A DNA stretch of 64,000 nt from Prorocentrum cordatum (lineage: Eukaryota > Sar > Dinophyceae > Prorocentrales > Prorocentraceae). The position numbers and the translations under genes were made by a program. This document shows, in pieces, positions 18,085 through 28,737 of this stretch; position 1 is the first letter of the stretch, and the number at the start of each line of letters is the position of its first letter. The stretch is taken from the NCBI GenBank assembly GCA_963575745.1, contig CAUYUJ010016694.1:166559-230558 (forward strand). Reading direction: 5' to 3'. The notes under the pieces were generated by a model. It saw nothing but the letters and a program-made list of their open reading frames with translations. It was not told the DNA's origin and did no database searches.

Positions 18085-18330
18085 CCGTCCTCCTCCTCCT
18101 CCTCCTCCTCCTCCTCCTCCTCCTCCATCTCTTCCTCCTGCATCTCCTCCTCCATCTCCTTCTCCTCCTCCTCCTCCTCCTCCTCCTCCTCCTCCATCTC
18201 CTCCGCCTCCTCCTCCTCCTCCTCCGCCTCCTCCTCCTCCTCCTCCTCCTCCTCCGTCGGCGGGAGACAGAGCGCCTCAGCACGCTCGACTCCTCCTCCT
18301 CCTTCTCCTCCTCGGGTCGCCTGCGGCCCC
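18085..18330 (+). repeat. (TCC)n microsatellite, interrupted
   Basis: TCC repeats broken by CATCTC and GCC units. Confidence 0.9.
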
Positions 18331-18443
18331 GGGGGAAACCGTGCAGTTGGTGGGGCTGCCAGGATCGTTCCGTGTCCACGGAGCGTGCTCGAACCAGGCA
18401 GGACGGGAGCTGGCAGTTCGAGGGTTTGGGGAGGCTTGCGTTT

Positions 18444-18623
18444 AAGTCGGGCATGTCCCTCTACAGGAGGAATATTCAAACATTGTCAACACATAGGTTA
18501 GGGATTTATGTTTTTAATGCATAGAGCAATATCTCTATATATATAAAGATGTGTAGAGTATTGTTGATGTGTTTTCCGTTTTTTCGTCCAAAGTCCGCCT
18601 GTAGGGGGGCATGCCCGACCTAA
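18444..18623 (+). mobile_element. Family A element, copy A4, perfect 10-bp duplication
   Basis: A 180-bp element with ends AAGTCGGGCATGTCCCTCTA and GGGGGGCATGCCCGACCTAA. GCTTGCGTTT at 18434-18443 is repeated exactly at 18624-18633. This copy defines the boundaries for the family. The interior is AT-rich with a short ATATATATA run. Confidence 0.9.
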
Positions 18624-18837
18624 GCTTGCGTTTGCTGTGCCCAGGGGGTTTCGTGACGCCGCGCTTCGGGCCGAAGGCTGGGCAGGCTGCCGACCGAGGA
18701 GGGCAGGATGGCCCGCAGGAGCTGCCTCGGACTTGCTCTCGCCTTTGGTTCAGCTGCCTCTGCCTCTGCTGCCGCCCCTCGCCCGTTCTCGCCCTGCCTC
18801 TCCTGCCCCTCCACTGCTGCTCTCCTCCGCCGGGCAG

Positions 18838-18990
18838 GCGCCCGAGAAGGGGCCCGTCGCGGCGGCCAGGGCCAAGCTGGGGAAGGTCGCCGCGGAACTG
18901 GACCAGGCCAAAAAGGCGGCCGAGTCCTCCAAGGCGTCTCTCGGCTCCACCTCCCTCACTCCTCCTCCTCCTCCTCCTCCTCCTCCTCCT
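18838..18990 (+). other. Coiled-coil coding relic running into a TCC tract
   Basis: Frame 1 reads ARAKLGKVAAELDQAKKAAE, a heptad-like Ala/Lys/Glu helix, for ~35 residues before entering (TCC)n at 18957. A similar short coiled-coil fragment is at 31405-31490. Both are probably scraps of a larger retroelement protein. Confidence 0.35.
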
Positions 18991-19554
18991 CCTCCTTCCT
19001 GCCCCTGCCCTCTCGCCTTCTCGCCTCTCGCTCCTCCTGCCGTGCTCCTCGGCTTCCTCTGGCACCCTCTTTTGCACAGGGCCAGTGGACTCTGGAGGCC
19101 CATGGCCTCCTCAACCTGGTCTTCACTGCCTTGACGCTTGCCCGCTGCAGCGACTCGCCCTGTCTTTCACTCGTCCACCATGACGGAGGAAGCGGACGGG
19201 GAAGGATGTAGGGAGGACTGGACTGATAGATGTCATGGTCGTCATGAGGGTCTCACACCTAGCCTGTGTCGGTGGCCGCCGATCCTGGGTTTATCCAAGC
19301 CTTGCCGAAGCGTTTCCCCTCCTGTCGGAAGCGTCCGCGGTTCCCTTCCATCGAGGATTCAAGGTCGAGTTGTCGAGATGTCTTGGGCGAAATGCCAAAC
19401 CACTGACGGCACCACACCGCCACCACAGGCCCCGCCTGTCGCGCACTGCTGTCGAGGCGATACCTTTGATGCCGCCGTTCTTCCTGGCGCGGATGTCTTA
19501 GCTGATCTCCCGAGCGGTGAACACATCCGTACGGCAGGTTTGTGTCGTGCTGAC
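18991..19554. other. No recognisable gene
   Basis: Mixed sequence. Near 19515 CCGAGCGGTGAACACATCC recurs in similar form near 41590, hinting at a further old repeat. Confidence 0.35.
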
Positions 19555-19725
19555 GCGGCGGTGAATCCGCCGCGGGCGTTCAACGTTGAACGCCGCCAGC
19601 GGCCAAGAAGCGGCTAATATAGAGCGATCTGGCGGTCGGAAAGCCGCCGATCGTTCAAGGTTGAACGATCCGCGCTGTGTCAGGCACCAACGCCCGGGTC
19701 GTCACGACAAGAACCTGCTGTATCC
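19555..19725 (+). repeat. Dispersed repeat family F, copy 3
   Basis: CCGCCGCGGGCGTTCAACG, GATCGTTCAAGGTTGAACG (itself a dyad) and CACCAACGCCCGGGTCGTCA match copies 1 and 2. Confidence 0.65.
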
Positions 19726-20699
19726 GCAACCTCGCGGTTTGGATTCCAGGGCGTGATCCCGCGGATTCGCGGTCGCACGGATACGCTCCGCGCGGGGCGT
19801 CCGCGGAGAGCCCCGTTTCCGCAGATACGGATGTGCATTTCGCCCACGAGAGTCGGGGGGTGGTAAGGGGGGGGTGGCCCACATGGGGGGGGGGAAGACG
19901 AGGGCCCTAGAGAGGCCCTTTGGGGCCACTTTTGGCTCTTGCAGGCTCCAAAAGGGGCCCTGAATGGTCACTTGAGGGTCTTTTTCTGCATCCACCATTT
20001 GTCGGCGGCGCGCCCGGGGGGGAAGTGAGAAGGGGCGGGCCTTCTCAGAATGCTCGGAGGTCCCCCTGCCTTTGTGAAATTTTCTAAGCTTTCACCGAAT
20101 ACAGAGAATGCCTCTCAGACGGCGCGAGGGCTTCTGAGAAGTCCCGCCGCCTTCTGAGGCCTTCTTCTCATTTCCCCCCCCTCGCTTGCCGCTGAATTTT
20201 GATCACCCCCCATCCCCCTCCGACAGAGGCTGGAACCATCCACGAGTGTGCGCTGAGGCAGGGCCCTGGTCGACTGCACGTAAGAGTGGCCCTTCGCCAG
20301 AGTTACTTCTTTCGCGGGTTCATCGGGGTCCCCCCGATCGCGAGCGCGATGCGACAGCGGCTGCTTGCGCGCTTGGATTTGGCCACGTTGCGCCCCCTCA
20401 GTCCGCGCACCAACTCGGAAACTCGAGCATGGCTGCTCGTCAATCGCAGGACTTTTCGAGGGCCAGGTACGACGTCGGGGTGGTGTGGTTTATACACCTT
20501 TTTATCCGCTTCCCGGGGAAACAGCGAAACATGTATACGCCAGGGCCCCGTTTACACCAAGGATCTGCTTTTCTGCGCAAACTTCAGTGCAGGGCCGGAA
20601 ACAGCGTCCGTGTACAGAGTTCGGTTCCGCACCACAGGTCACTCTTGCCTAGGGCCGCTCTTGCCCCTCGCGCCATGAATCGGTACGACCGTCCCAGAC
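19726..20699. other. No recognisable gene
   Basis: A GGATTCGCGGTCGCACGGAT-like segment near 19750-19830 resembles 41870-41960. A long + frame beginning near 20186 has no family resemblance and runs into a microsatellite. Confidence 0.35.
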
Positions 20700-20950
20700 C
20701 CCTTCCTCCTCCTCCTCCTCCTCCTCCTCCTCCTCCTCCTCCTCCTCCTCCTTCTCTTTCTCCTCCTCCTCCTCCTCCTCCTGTCTCCTCCTCCTCCTCC
20801 TCCTCCCTCCTCCTCCTCCTCCTCCTATCTCCTCCTCCTCCTCCTCTTCCTCCTCTTCCTCTCTCCTCTTCTCTCCTCCTCCTCGCTCCTCGCTCCTCGC
20901 TCCTCCTCCTCCTCCTCCTCCTCCTCCTCCTTCCTCCTCCTCGTCTTCCC
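20700..20950 (+). repeat. (TCC)n microsatellite, interrupted
   Basis: TCC repeats with TTC/CTC interruptions. Confidence 0.9.
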
Positions 20951-21295
20951 TACCAAAGGTCGCTCTTGCCTAGGGCCGCGTCTTGCGTGCCGCCGGCCTG
21001 GAGGGCCCCTCGGCGAGGGCGGCCGAGGCGGCTTCAGCCCGCGGCGGAGCCTCCCGGCGGCCGAGGCGGCACCGTGCGCCCCGCCCGCCGGGAGGCTTCG
21101 GCCCCAGCGGACAGAGGGGGCTCGCGCTGTGAACAAAACGCGACGGGAGGTTTTTCGGTATTTTCTCGGGCCGGGCGAAAGGGGGGGGATTGGGAAAGGG
21201 GGGGTTACGAAATTTGCTGCACGCAGCTGGTTTCGGCCTCACCGAGGGGCCCATTCCTCGATACATAGCCGCCTCCAGCGCCGGGAGGCGCCGGG

Positions 21296-21320
21296 AAAAT
21301 CAGCTACGTGAGCTGATTTT
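21296..21320. other. 10-bp stem hairpin
   Basis: AAAATCAGCT, loop ACGTG, AGCTGATTTT. AGCTGATTTTC also occurs at ~23779 and ~29151. Confidence 0.6.
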
Positions 21321-21561
21321 CAACCCCCCCATTTGCTATCCCCTCCTTTCGCCAGACTATTTTTGTAGGGTCCGGCGATGAACCGGGTGATCGGGCTTGC
21401 CCCCCCCGCCCTCCCGCTCCCCTCAGGAGAAACTGACCTTGCCAGTTGTGCAGGGGCGGGGTGGGGGGGGGGCGCGGGCACATGCAAGGCTGCCCACAGC
21501 GCGAAGGTTAGGTTGTCGGCCGGCCCCCTCTTCCCCCCCCTCTTCCCGGATAACCCGGGCT

Positions 21562-21742
21562 ATCGCCGTAGGGCGACGAGATCTATACATATCCACTGCT
21601 CCTGGCCAGGTCCATCCTGTGCCCAGGAGCGGTGTATACGCTCTCCTGGCTTGGCTAGGGAAGCATATACACCGCTCCTGGGCCCAGGATGGACCTGGCC
21701 AGGAGCAGTGGATATGTATAGGGCTCGTCGCCCTACGCCGAT
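21562..21742. repeat. Long near-perfect inverted repeat (hairpin), ~81-bp arms
   Basis: The left arm starts ATCGCCGTAGGGCGACGAG and runs to about 21642. The right arm, 21662-21742, is its inverted complement with only a few mismatches. The loop is ~19 nt. Transcription either way would give a long, almost fully paired stem. It is non-coding, with no clear target duplication. Confidence 0.9.
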
Positions 21743-21959
21743 TCCACAAGAAGGTCTCCAGAGGCCTTTGCCTGGCCTCGGGGACGTCAAGAAAACGGCT
21801 CAGGAGGAAGGGCTGGTCCTCGGGGAGCGGGTCCAGACCATTCTGGGGGTCGACGCCGTGAAGAAGTCACGACGTCGGGGCCTGGCCAAACGGCGTTCTG
21901 GCGAGCTCGAGGGCCGTCCTTCGCTCCGATTTCGCGCCGCGGCGAGGGCAGAAGGATCC

Positions 21960-22211
21960 AGGCCTCCTAGATGGGGTCGGAGCAGACGGGGTCGGAGGAT
22001 CGTGCTGCATCGCCGATGCATCGGCGATGCATCAGCGATGCGGCTCGATGCGGGCCCCAATCTTCTACACGCCAAGGTCGCCGATGCATCGCCGACGTCG
22101 CCAGAGCATGGCCGATGCATCGCCGATGCATCGGCGATTCATTGCCGATGCATCGGCGATGCGGCGAGATCCTCCGACCCCATCTATTTGGACCCCATCC
22201 AGGAGGCCTCT
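21960..22211. mobile_element. Palindromic family C element, copy C2
   Basis: Arms AGGCCTCCTAGATGGGGTCG and CCCCATCCAGGAGGCCTCT around a core of repeated GATGCATCGGCGATGC words. Confidence 0.8.
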
Positions 22212-22342
22212 AAAGGAAGACAGAGCGAAGGGGTACGAAGCCAAAACGAGAACGAAAGGCACGGTTTCGCCCGAGCCCTGTGCAGAGGAGGCTCGCCAGC
22301 CGCTCGTGGAATCGCGCCCCAGAACTCCGAGTCTAAGATAGT

Positions 22343-22497
22343 AAGTCGGGCCTGTCCCTCTACAGGAGGAGTATTCAAACATAGTAAGAAAATAGTCTGG
22401 GGACTATGTGTGTTTCGTATTTTTGTGAAGGGTATTTTCTGGGTATGTTTAATTTTTCGCCCCAAAATCCGCTTGTAGGGGGACGTGCCCGACCTAA
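22343..22497 (+). mobile_element. Family A element, copy A5
   Basis: Ends AAGTCGGGCCTGTCCCTCTA and GGGGGACGTGCCCGACCTAA. Flanks share GTCTAAGA (22331-22338 and 22498-22505), offset 2 bp on the left. Confidence 0.85.
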
Positions 22498-22678
22498 GTC
22501 TAAGAGGAGGAAAATGCACTGTGGTCGTTGCCCTCGCCTCGCTCTCGCCGTTTGGGGCCTCCAGGGACGGCCCTCGTCGCCACGGCTGACTTCGCCTCAG
22601 AGCTCTGGCCAGAGCGCGCCCCAGGGGAGGCCCAGGGAGTAGCAGTATTGGTACCTTCTGGTCTCCCCAGAGTCCGGC

Positions 22679-23050
22679 AGGCCTCCCACATGACTTCGAG
22701 CAGCCTGGGTCGAAGGATCGCGCCGCATTGCCGATGCATCGGCGATGCGGCTCGATGGTGAGCCCAATTTTCTCTGCGCCGATGGCGCCGATGTATCGCC
22801 GACGTCGCCGCTGCATCGCCGATGCATCGGCGATGCGGCGCGATCCTCCGACCCCATCTACTCGGGCCCCATCTAGGATTAAGTCCGGCCTGTCCCTCTA
22901 CATGAGGAAAATTCAAAAATATGCAAACAATAGTCAGGGGACGACTTTCTGACTATTCTTGGCCCTTCTGGGGTGTTGTTTTGACAATCTTTTACTTTCG
23001 CCCCAGATCCGCCTGTACGGGGACATGCCCGAGCTAGATCTGGGAGGCCC
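22679..23050. mobile_element. Palindromic family C element, copy C3, split by A6
   Basis: Left arm from 22679 (AGGCCTCCCACATG...GGATCGCGCCGCATTGCCG), right arm GATCCTCCGACCCCATCTAC to 22880. The family-C terminus (ATCTGGGAGGCC) resumes at 23038 after the family A copy. Confidence 0.7.
22881..23037 (+). mobile_element. Family A element, copy A6, inserted in C3
   Basis: Ends AAGTCCGGCCTGTCCCTCTA and GGGGACATGCCCGAGCTAG. Flanks ATCTAGGATT and ATCTGGGAGG match at 7 of 10 and are both family-C terminal sequence. Confidence 0.8.
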
Positions 23051-23621
23051 CTAACTGAGAACCCTGAGTCAGGAGGCCTCGGATCGGGACAACTCGGGGG
23101 CGGCACAGAGGGGGGTGATGACTAGGGGGGGTTGGATATCATGGCGGGGGCCATGATGCCTCCCCGGATTCCATGGCGCCTCTTCTTATTCCGTTACGTC
23201 CCTGGCCCCCCCCGCTGGGCCGCGCACATGCCGCCGGTCATGATTTGCACTCCCTCCGTCGTCTTGTTTCCTCCTCCCTCGTCCCTCCTTCTGCTCTCCC
23301 CCTTCCCCAATCCCTCGCCGCTCTACCACCGCATGCGGCTCCTCCTCCCCCTCCTCTACCCTTCTGCATCAGCCCCTCCCCCCTTCTCTCCCCCCTCCAC
23401 CACCGCACACTCCTGCTCTCCCGCCTCCTCCAACTCCTCCTCCTGCTCCCCTCGAGCCCCGCCTTGGACCCCCCCCTCTTGGGGCCGCTCCCGAACAGCA
23501 CCCCCTCTGCTGGGCCGCGGCGCCCGGCGCGCCTTCTCTCCCCAGACCCGCGGGCTCGCGGAGAGAGCCCCCCCCCCCGGCGGCTCCCGTCCCGGTGCGG
23601 TCCCGTCCCGGCCCCGGCTTC
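23051..23621. other. Pyrimidine-rich, no recognisable gene
   Basis: C/T-rich from about 23240 to 23480. Frames are compositional. Confidence 0.35.
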
Positions 23622-23936
23622 AGGTCGGGCGTGCCCCCCCCCCCCCCCCCCCCACAGGAGCTACTCAAACATAGCAATCCAAAAGGATTGCGTGGGGCGG
23701 ACTCATAGAATTCAGCCGCCGGGAACTGTTTTTTTAATCGTCCGCCCCCCGGCGTTTGCTTTTGCCCCTTTGGGGGAGCTGATTTTCTGTTCGTCCTCCT
23801 TTGCTCGTTTGATCTCCCGCGGCCGCGGGGGGACGGAGGGGGGACGGGGTAAGAGGGAGTAGTTGAGGGAAGGGGTTTTCGAAGAGGCGCTTGATCACCC
23901 TCGTCCTTGCGGACGGCCGCGGCGATTGGGAGGGTG

Positions 23937-23943
23937 GGGATGA

Positions 23944-23977
<34 letters not shown>

Positions 23978-23985
23978 GGTGGTGG

Positions 23986-24016
<31 letters not shown>

Positions 24017-24070
24017 GATGCTGATGATGATGATGATGCTGATGCTGATGATGATGATGATGATGATGAC

Positions 24071-24157
<87 letters not shown>

Positions 24158-24225
24158 GGTGTGGTGGTGGTGATGATGATGATGATGATGATGATGATGC
24201 TGATGATGATGATGATGATGATGAC

Positions 24226-24311
<86 letters not shown>

Positions 24312-24312
24312 G
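23937..24312 (+). repeat. (GAT)n/(GGT)n microsatellite
   Basis: GAT triplets with GGT runs, inside the insertion in A7. Confidence 0.95.
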
Positions 24313-24635
24313 GGAGGAGGAGGAGGAGGAGGAGGAGGAGGAGGAAGAGGAGGACGAACAGGAGGAGGACCACCTTTGTCCTTGCGACGGGGGGGGGGGG
24401 GGGAGAGAGGAGGACGAACAGGAGGAGGACGAGGAGGAGGAATCGGAGAAAAAGGAGGACGAGGAGGAGAAGGACGAGGAGGAGGAAAGGAGGAAAAGGA
24501 GGAGGAGGACGAGGAGGAGGAGGAGGGAGGAGGAGGAGGAAGAGGAGGAGGAGGAGGAGGAGGAGGAGGAGGAGGAGGAGGAGGAGGGGGAGAGGAGGAC
24601 GAGAGGAGACGGAAGAGGAGGAGGAGGACGAGCTC
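24313..24635 (+). repeat. (GGA)n microsatellite, interrupted
   Basis: GGA/GAC/GAA triplets following the GAT tract. ACAGGAGGACGA-type words repeat at 24357 and 24417. Confidence 0.95.
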
Positions 24636-24926
24636 GCCGTGAAAAATCACCCCGTCCACCCCCTGGCCCCCGCGCCCTGGATCGCCACCTCGCGCCCCCC
24701 CCCCCTGGCCTTCCAGGCAACCCGGAATTGTCAGCCCCCCGTCTGCCTGCCCTGCCCCTCCGCTATTGCGGGGGCGAGGAGGCCCGCAGAGCAATTTTTT
24801 AATCGTCCGCCCCAGAAAGTTTGTTTAATCGTTTCCCCCCCATTAAGTAAAAACAGATGGAATACTTTTCACTTTATCCTCCCAGCTTGGCCTGTGGGGG
24901 GACACGCCCGACCTAATCCTGGCTGC

Positions 24927-25265
24927 GTCTCACAGTCAACCCGCACAGGAAGGATGGGCAACCTTCCACCGGCTATCCTTGCAGCCTTGCCTCCTCGGTC
25001 TATCCTTGGCTGCTTTCGTTGACCGCGCCCCGCTCGAAAAAGCTTCGGAGATGGCCCTCCAGGTTTATTAGGTTTTCCAACCTACTTTAGCCTTGATCGC
25101 CAGAAAAAGTTTCGAGCACCAGAAAATTACCGAAACTCGAGGGTTTTCACGTGTCGGGCCCTGGGAGATTCTCGTCCGACACTGTCTCGACACTGTTGCG
25201 ACACTTTTCCGGGTGCTCGACATTGTTTCTGGGATGTGGTCCCTAAGTGCGATGGGGGCAACACC
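24927..25265. other. No recognisable gene
   Basis: Mixed sequence with several CGACACTGT words near 25170-25205. Nothing supported. Confidence 0.3.
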
Positions 25266-25430
25266 ATCAGGAGGGGAAAAAACACAGAGGTTCGATCAAT
25301 CGTCGACTCCCAGGAAAATGTGGGAGAATATGGGAAGTGGTGGGGGGGGGGGAAGACGGAGATCCCGAGAACGTAGAAATGGGGGTAATCTTGGGATTCG
25401 TGCGTGTATTTTTTGTGTCCCTGGGGCCTC
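25266..25430 (+). mobile_element. Family B element, copy B2
   Basis: TCAGGAGGGGAAAAAACACA through TTTTGTGTCCCTGGGGCCT. Diverged from B3 and B4. No clear target duplication. Confidence 0.6.
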
Positions 25431-25642
25431 GCCTCCCGATCGTGTGCCCCTACGATGCGGGCTGACCGTGTCGACGAGCAGCAGAGAGGCACGTGGCGTG
25501 GGCAGCACGGCCGACTGGCGCGGCGGGAGAGGGCGGCCTCCGGCGTTGGATCGGGGCTTGGCGTTCCTCCAGGCTCACGTCGGGCGTGTCCCTCGACAGG
25601 GGGAATACTCAAACATAGAAAAATAATAGTCTTGGGACGATT

Positions 25643-25695
<53 letters not shown>

Positions 25696-25720
25696 GCTGT
25701 TGAACATTATTTATTCTAAA

Positions 25721-26620
25721 GAATAATTATTGTTGGGCCCCCTGGTGCGCGCCCCCCCTGCGCCGCCTAGGCCGCAGCTACATTTTCATCATTTTCGTGA
25801 GGAAGCCTCAGAAAAGAGGGTGTGTACAGGATCCGGTTGTTTTGTTGTAATCCGCTTTCCCTTGCAAAAAACAATAGAAAATGACATTTCTTGTTCTAAT
25901 ATAATCAAATTTCAAGAATCCCTTGCAAAAAATAAGGTAAAGTGGACATTCGCGCGCGCAAGACGAAATCCTTCCAAAACCTTAGTGTTCGCAGCGATTT
26001 TAACATAAAAACATCAAAAAACCAATGGTTTTTCAACAAAAAATTGTCAAAATCTCATCCCGCGCGCTCTTGCGGATTCGTAGGAAACCCAACACTTTTT
26101 AAACATTTCTGTCAAACGGGCTTTTGCGAGCAACTTTTTCGAACTTCTGCGACAACGGTTGCGCACCTGCCAGGGCCATCATCCCTGTCAAATAATACCA
26201 TGCGGGACACATTCGTTTTTTCTTCGCGCGCGCACGCCGAAATCTCCAAAAACCATTTTCTTAAGAATTTTAGCACCGCGCATCATAAAATCACACGAAT
26301 CGCACCGTAGGTCCTCGAAAAACACCTGCACGACTTTTCAAAATTTCTGTGGGTGTACGAACGTAGGCTTAACAACTTCTGTGGGTGTGTACTCCACGCC
26401 AGTGTAGTAGCCACGGTCGTCCGCAGGCCACGAAGTGAAGTGTCCGAACGTCATAGGGCGGGAAGCTGGGTGTGGGTGGTGGCGAAGAGTCGTGTGGATA
26501 TTTGGTAGAGCTTGCACTGCCCCCCCACAAAGTGGGGGTATTGGCTGGCGTCGCATGAAAACCCTGGCACTGGTGAGAACACTGAGCGTTCGGGTAAAGT
26601 GATTGTTGTGTTGTATTAAT
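25721..26620. repeat. Family J unit 1
   Basis: Begins AATAATTATTGTTGGGCCCC. Contains CGAAATCCTTCCAAAACC, ACCAATGGTTTTTCAAC and a CCCCCAC-AAA-GTGGGGG hairpin near 26524. Confidence 0.8.
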
Positions 26621-27840
26621 TCTAAAGAATAATTATTGTTGGGGCCCCTGGTGCACGGCCCCCCCCCTGCGCCGCCTAGGCCGCAGCTACATTTTCATCA
26701 TTTTCGTGAGGAAGCCTCAGGTAATTCGATGTGATCAAGATCCGGTTGTTTTGTTCCCCCCCGCTTTCCCTTGCAAAAAACACTATAAAATGACATTTCT
26801 TGTTCTAATATAATCAAATTTCAAGAATCCCTTGCAAAAAATAAGGTAAAGTGGACATTCGCGCGCGCAAGACGAAATCCTTCCAAAACCTTAGTGTTCG
26901 GAGCGATTTTAACATAAAAACATCAAAAAACCAATGGTTTTTCAACAAAAAAATGTCAAAATCTCATCCCGCGCGCTCTTGCGGATTCGTAGGAAACCCA
27001 ACACTTTTTAAACATTTCTGTCAAACGGGCTTTTGCGAGCAACTTTTTCGAACTTCTGCGACAACGGTTGCGCACCTGCCAGGGCCATCATCCCTGTCAA
27101 ATAATACCATGCGGGACACATTCGTTTTTTCTTCGCGCGCGCACGCCGAAATCTCCAAAAACCATTGGGTTTTTAAGAATTTTAGCACCGCGCATCATAA
27201 AATCACACGAATCGCACCGTAGGTCCTCGAAAAACACCTGCACGACTTTTCAAAATTTCCACCCGCGCGCGCTGTCCGAATCCTAAAACAACCAATGGTT
27301 TTCCAACATTTATGTTACATGAGCTCGCGCGAGCTACTTTCGCACGCTCTTGCAACTATCTTGCGAGTACGTATCATCTCATGTGTGTCGTGCACACTAT
27401 CAAATGTAACAGAGTTGTGTATTCCCATCATCCCAGGAACTTGACCCAAAAATGTGACCAACTCCGCTCTCTCTGTCTCTCTCTCTGTCTGCTCTCTGTC
27501 TCTCTCTCTGTCTCTCTGTATTATGTATTGTATGGCACAATTGCACCATGCTGGGCACATGCGCGCCCCGAATAAGTGACCAAGTTCTGTGGGTGTGTAC
27601 CCCACGCCAGTGTAGTAGCCACGGTCGTCCGCACGCCACGAAGTGAAGTGTCCCAACGTCATAGGGCGGGAAGCTGGGTTTGGGTGGTCGCGAAGAGTCG
27701 TTTGGATATTTGGTAGAGCTTGTAATGCCCCCCCACGAAGTGGGGGTATTGCCTGGTGTCGTATGAAAACCCTGGCACTGGGGAGAACACCACGCGTTCG
27801 GGTAAAATGATTGTTGTTGTTGTTGTTGTTGTTGTTGTTA
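26621..27840. repeat. Family J unit 2, with extra internal segment
   Basis: Very close to unit 1 to about 27260, then ~330 bp not in the others, including a CTCTCTGT tract (27466-27520), then the shared 3' part with the same hairpin (~27729). Confidence 0.8.
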
Positions 27841-28590
27841 TTATTTAAAGAATAATTATTGTTGGGACCCCTGGTGCACGACCCCCCCGCCGCGCCTAGG
27901 CCGCAGCCTCATTTTCATCATTTTCGTGAGGAAGTCTCAGGCAAAACGGGTTGGTCCGGATCCGGTTGTGTTGTTACGATCGGTTTTCCCTTGCAAAAAA
28001 TAAGCTAAAGTGGACATTTCTTGTTCTAACATAACCAAACTTCAAGAATCCCTTGCAAAAAATAAGGTAAAGTGGACATTCGCGCGCGCAAGACGAAATC
28101 CTTCCAAAACCTTAGTTTTCGTAGCGATTTTAACATAAAAACATCAAACAACCAATGGTTTTTCAAAAAAAATGTCAAAAATTCATCCCGCGCGCTCTTG
28201 CGGATTCGTAGGAAACCCAACACTTTTTAATCATTTCTGTCAAACGGGCTTTTGCGAGCAACTTTTTCGAACTTCTGCAACAACGGTTGCGCACCTGCCA
28301 GGGCCATCATCCCTGTCAAATAATACCATGCGGGACACATTCGTTTTTTCTTCGCGCGCGCACGCCGTCGTCGTCGGCCGCGGGGCCCTGAATAGTAGCC
28401 ACGGTCGTCCGCATGCCACGAAGTGAAGTGTCCGAACGTCATAGGGCGGGAAGCTGGGTGTGGGTGGTGGCGAAGAGTCGTTTGGAAATTTGGTAGAGCT
28501 TGAACCGGCCCCCCCACAAAGTGGGGGTATTGCCCGCCTCCTATGAAAACCCTGGCACTGGTGAGAACGGAGTGTCCCCACGTGCTAGTA
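27841..28590. repeat. Family J unit 3, internally deleted
   Basis: Shares both ends and the hairpin (~28511) with units 1 and 2 but lacks the segment around 26230-26400. Confidence 0.8.
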
Positions 28591-28656
<66 letters not shown>

Positions 28657-28737
28657 GATTTTGTATGAGTGCTTTTTGGGTCTGTTTTATTTTTCGCCCA
28701 AAATCCGTCTGTAGGGGGACACGCCCGACCTGAGTCC

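Larger units (their letters stand above)
23622..24916 (+). mobile_element. Family A element, copy A7, split by ~1.06 kb
   Basis: A family-A left end lies at 23622 (GGTCGGGCGTGCCCC...ACAGGAGCTACTCAAACATAG) and a right end at 24893-24916 (GTGGGGGGACACGCCCGACC). Between them TTTTTTAATCGTCCGCCCC occurs at 23730-23748 and 24795-24813, bracketing the extra DNA. Outer flanks CCCCGGCTTC and TCCTGGCTGC match at 7 of 10, supporting one disrupted element. Confidence 0.6.
25646..28656. mobile_element. (GTT)n-tailed composite insertion of three repeat units (family J)
   Basis: Flanked by GATTTTG at 25639-25645 and 28657-28663. Both ends are (GTT)n. Inside are three head-to-tail units with the same start (AATAATTATTGTTGGG) and the same end (ATGAAAACCCTGGCACTG...GTT). 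If read on the - strand each would end in CAACAATAATTATTC...(CAA)n, like a non-LTR retroposon tail. No protein is supported; short frames common to the units are not family-like. Confidence 0.7.
25577..28733 (+). mobile_element. Family A element, copy A8, split by a 3-kb insertion
   Basis: Left part 25577-25645 (ACGTCGGGCGTGTCCCTCGA) and right part 28657-28733 (ending GGGGGACACGCCCGACCTGA). Joined they would be ~146 bp, the family length. Outer flanks CTCCAGGCTC (25567) and GTCCAGGCCT (28734) match at 7 of 10. Confidence 0.75.
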
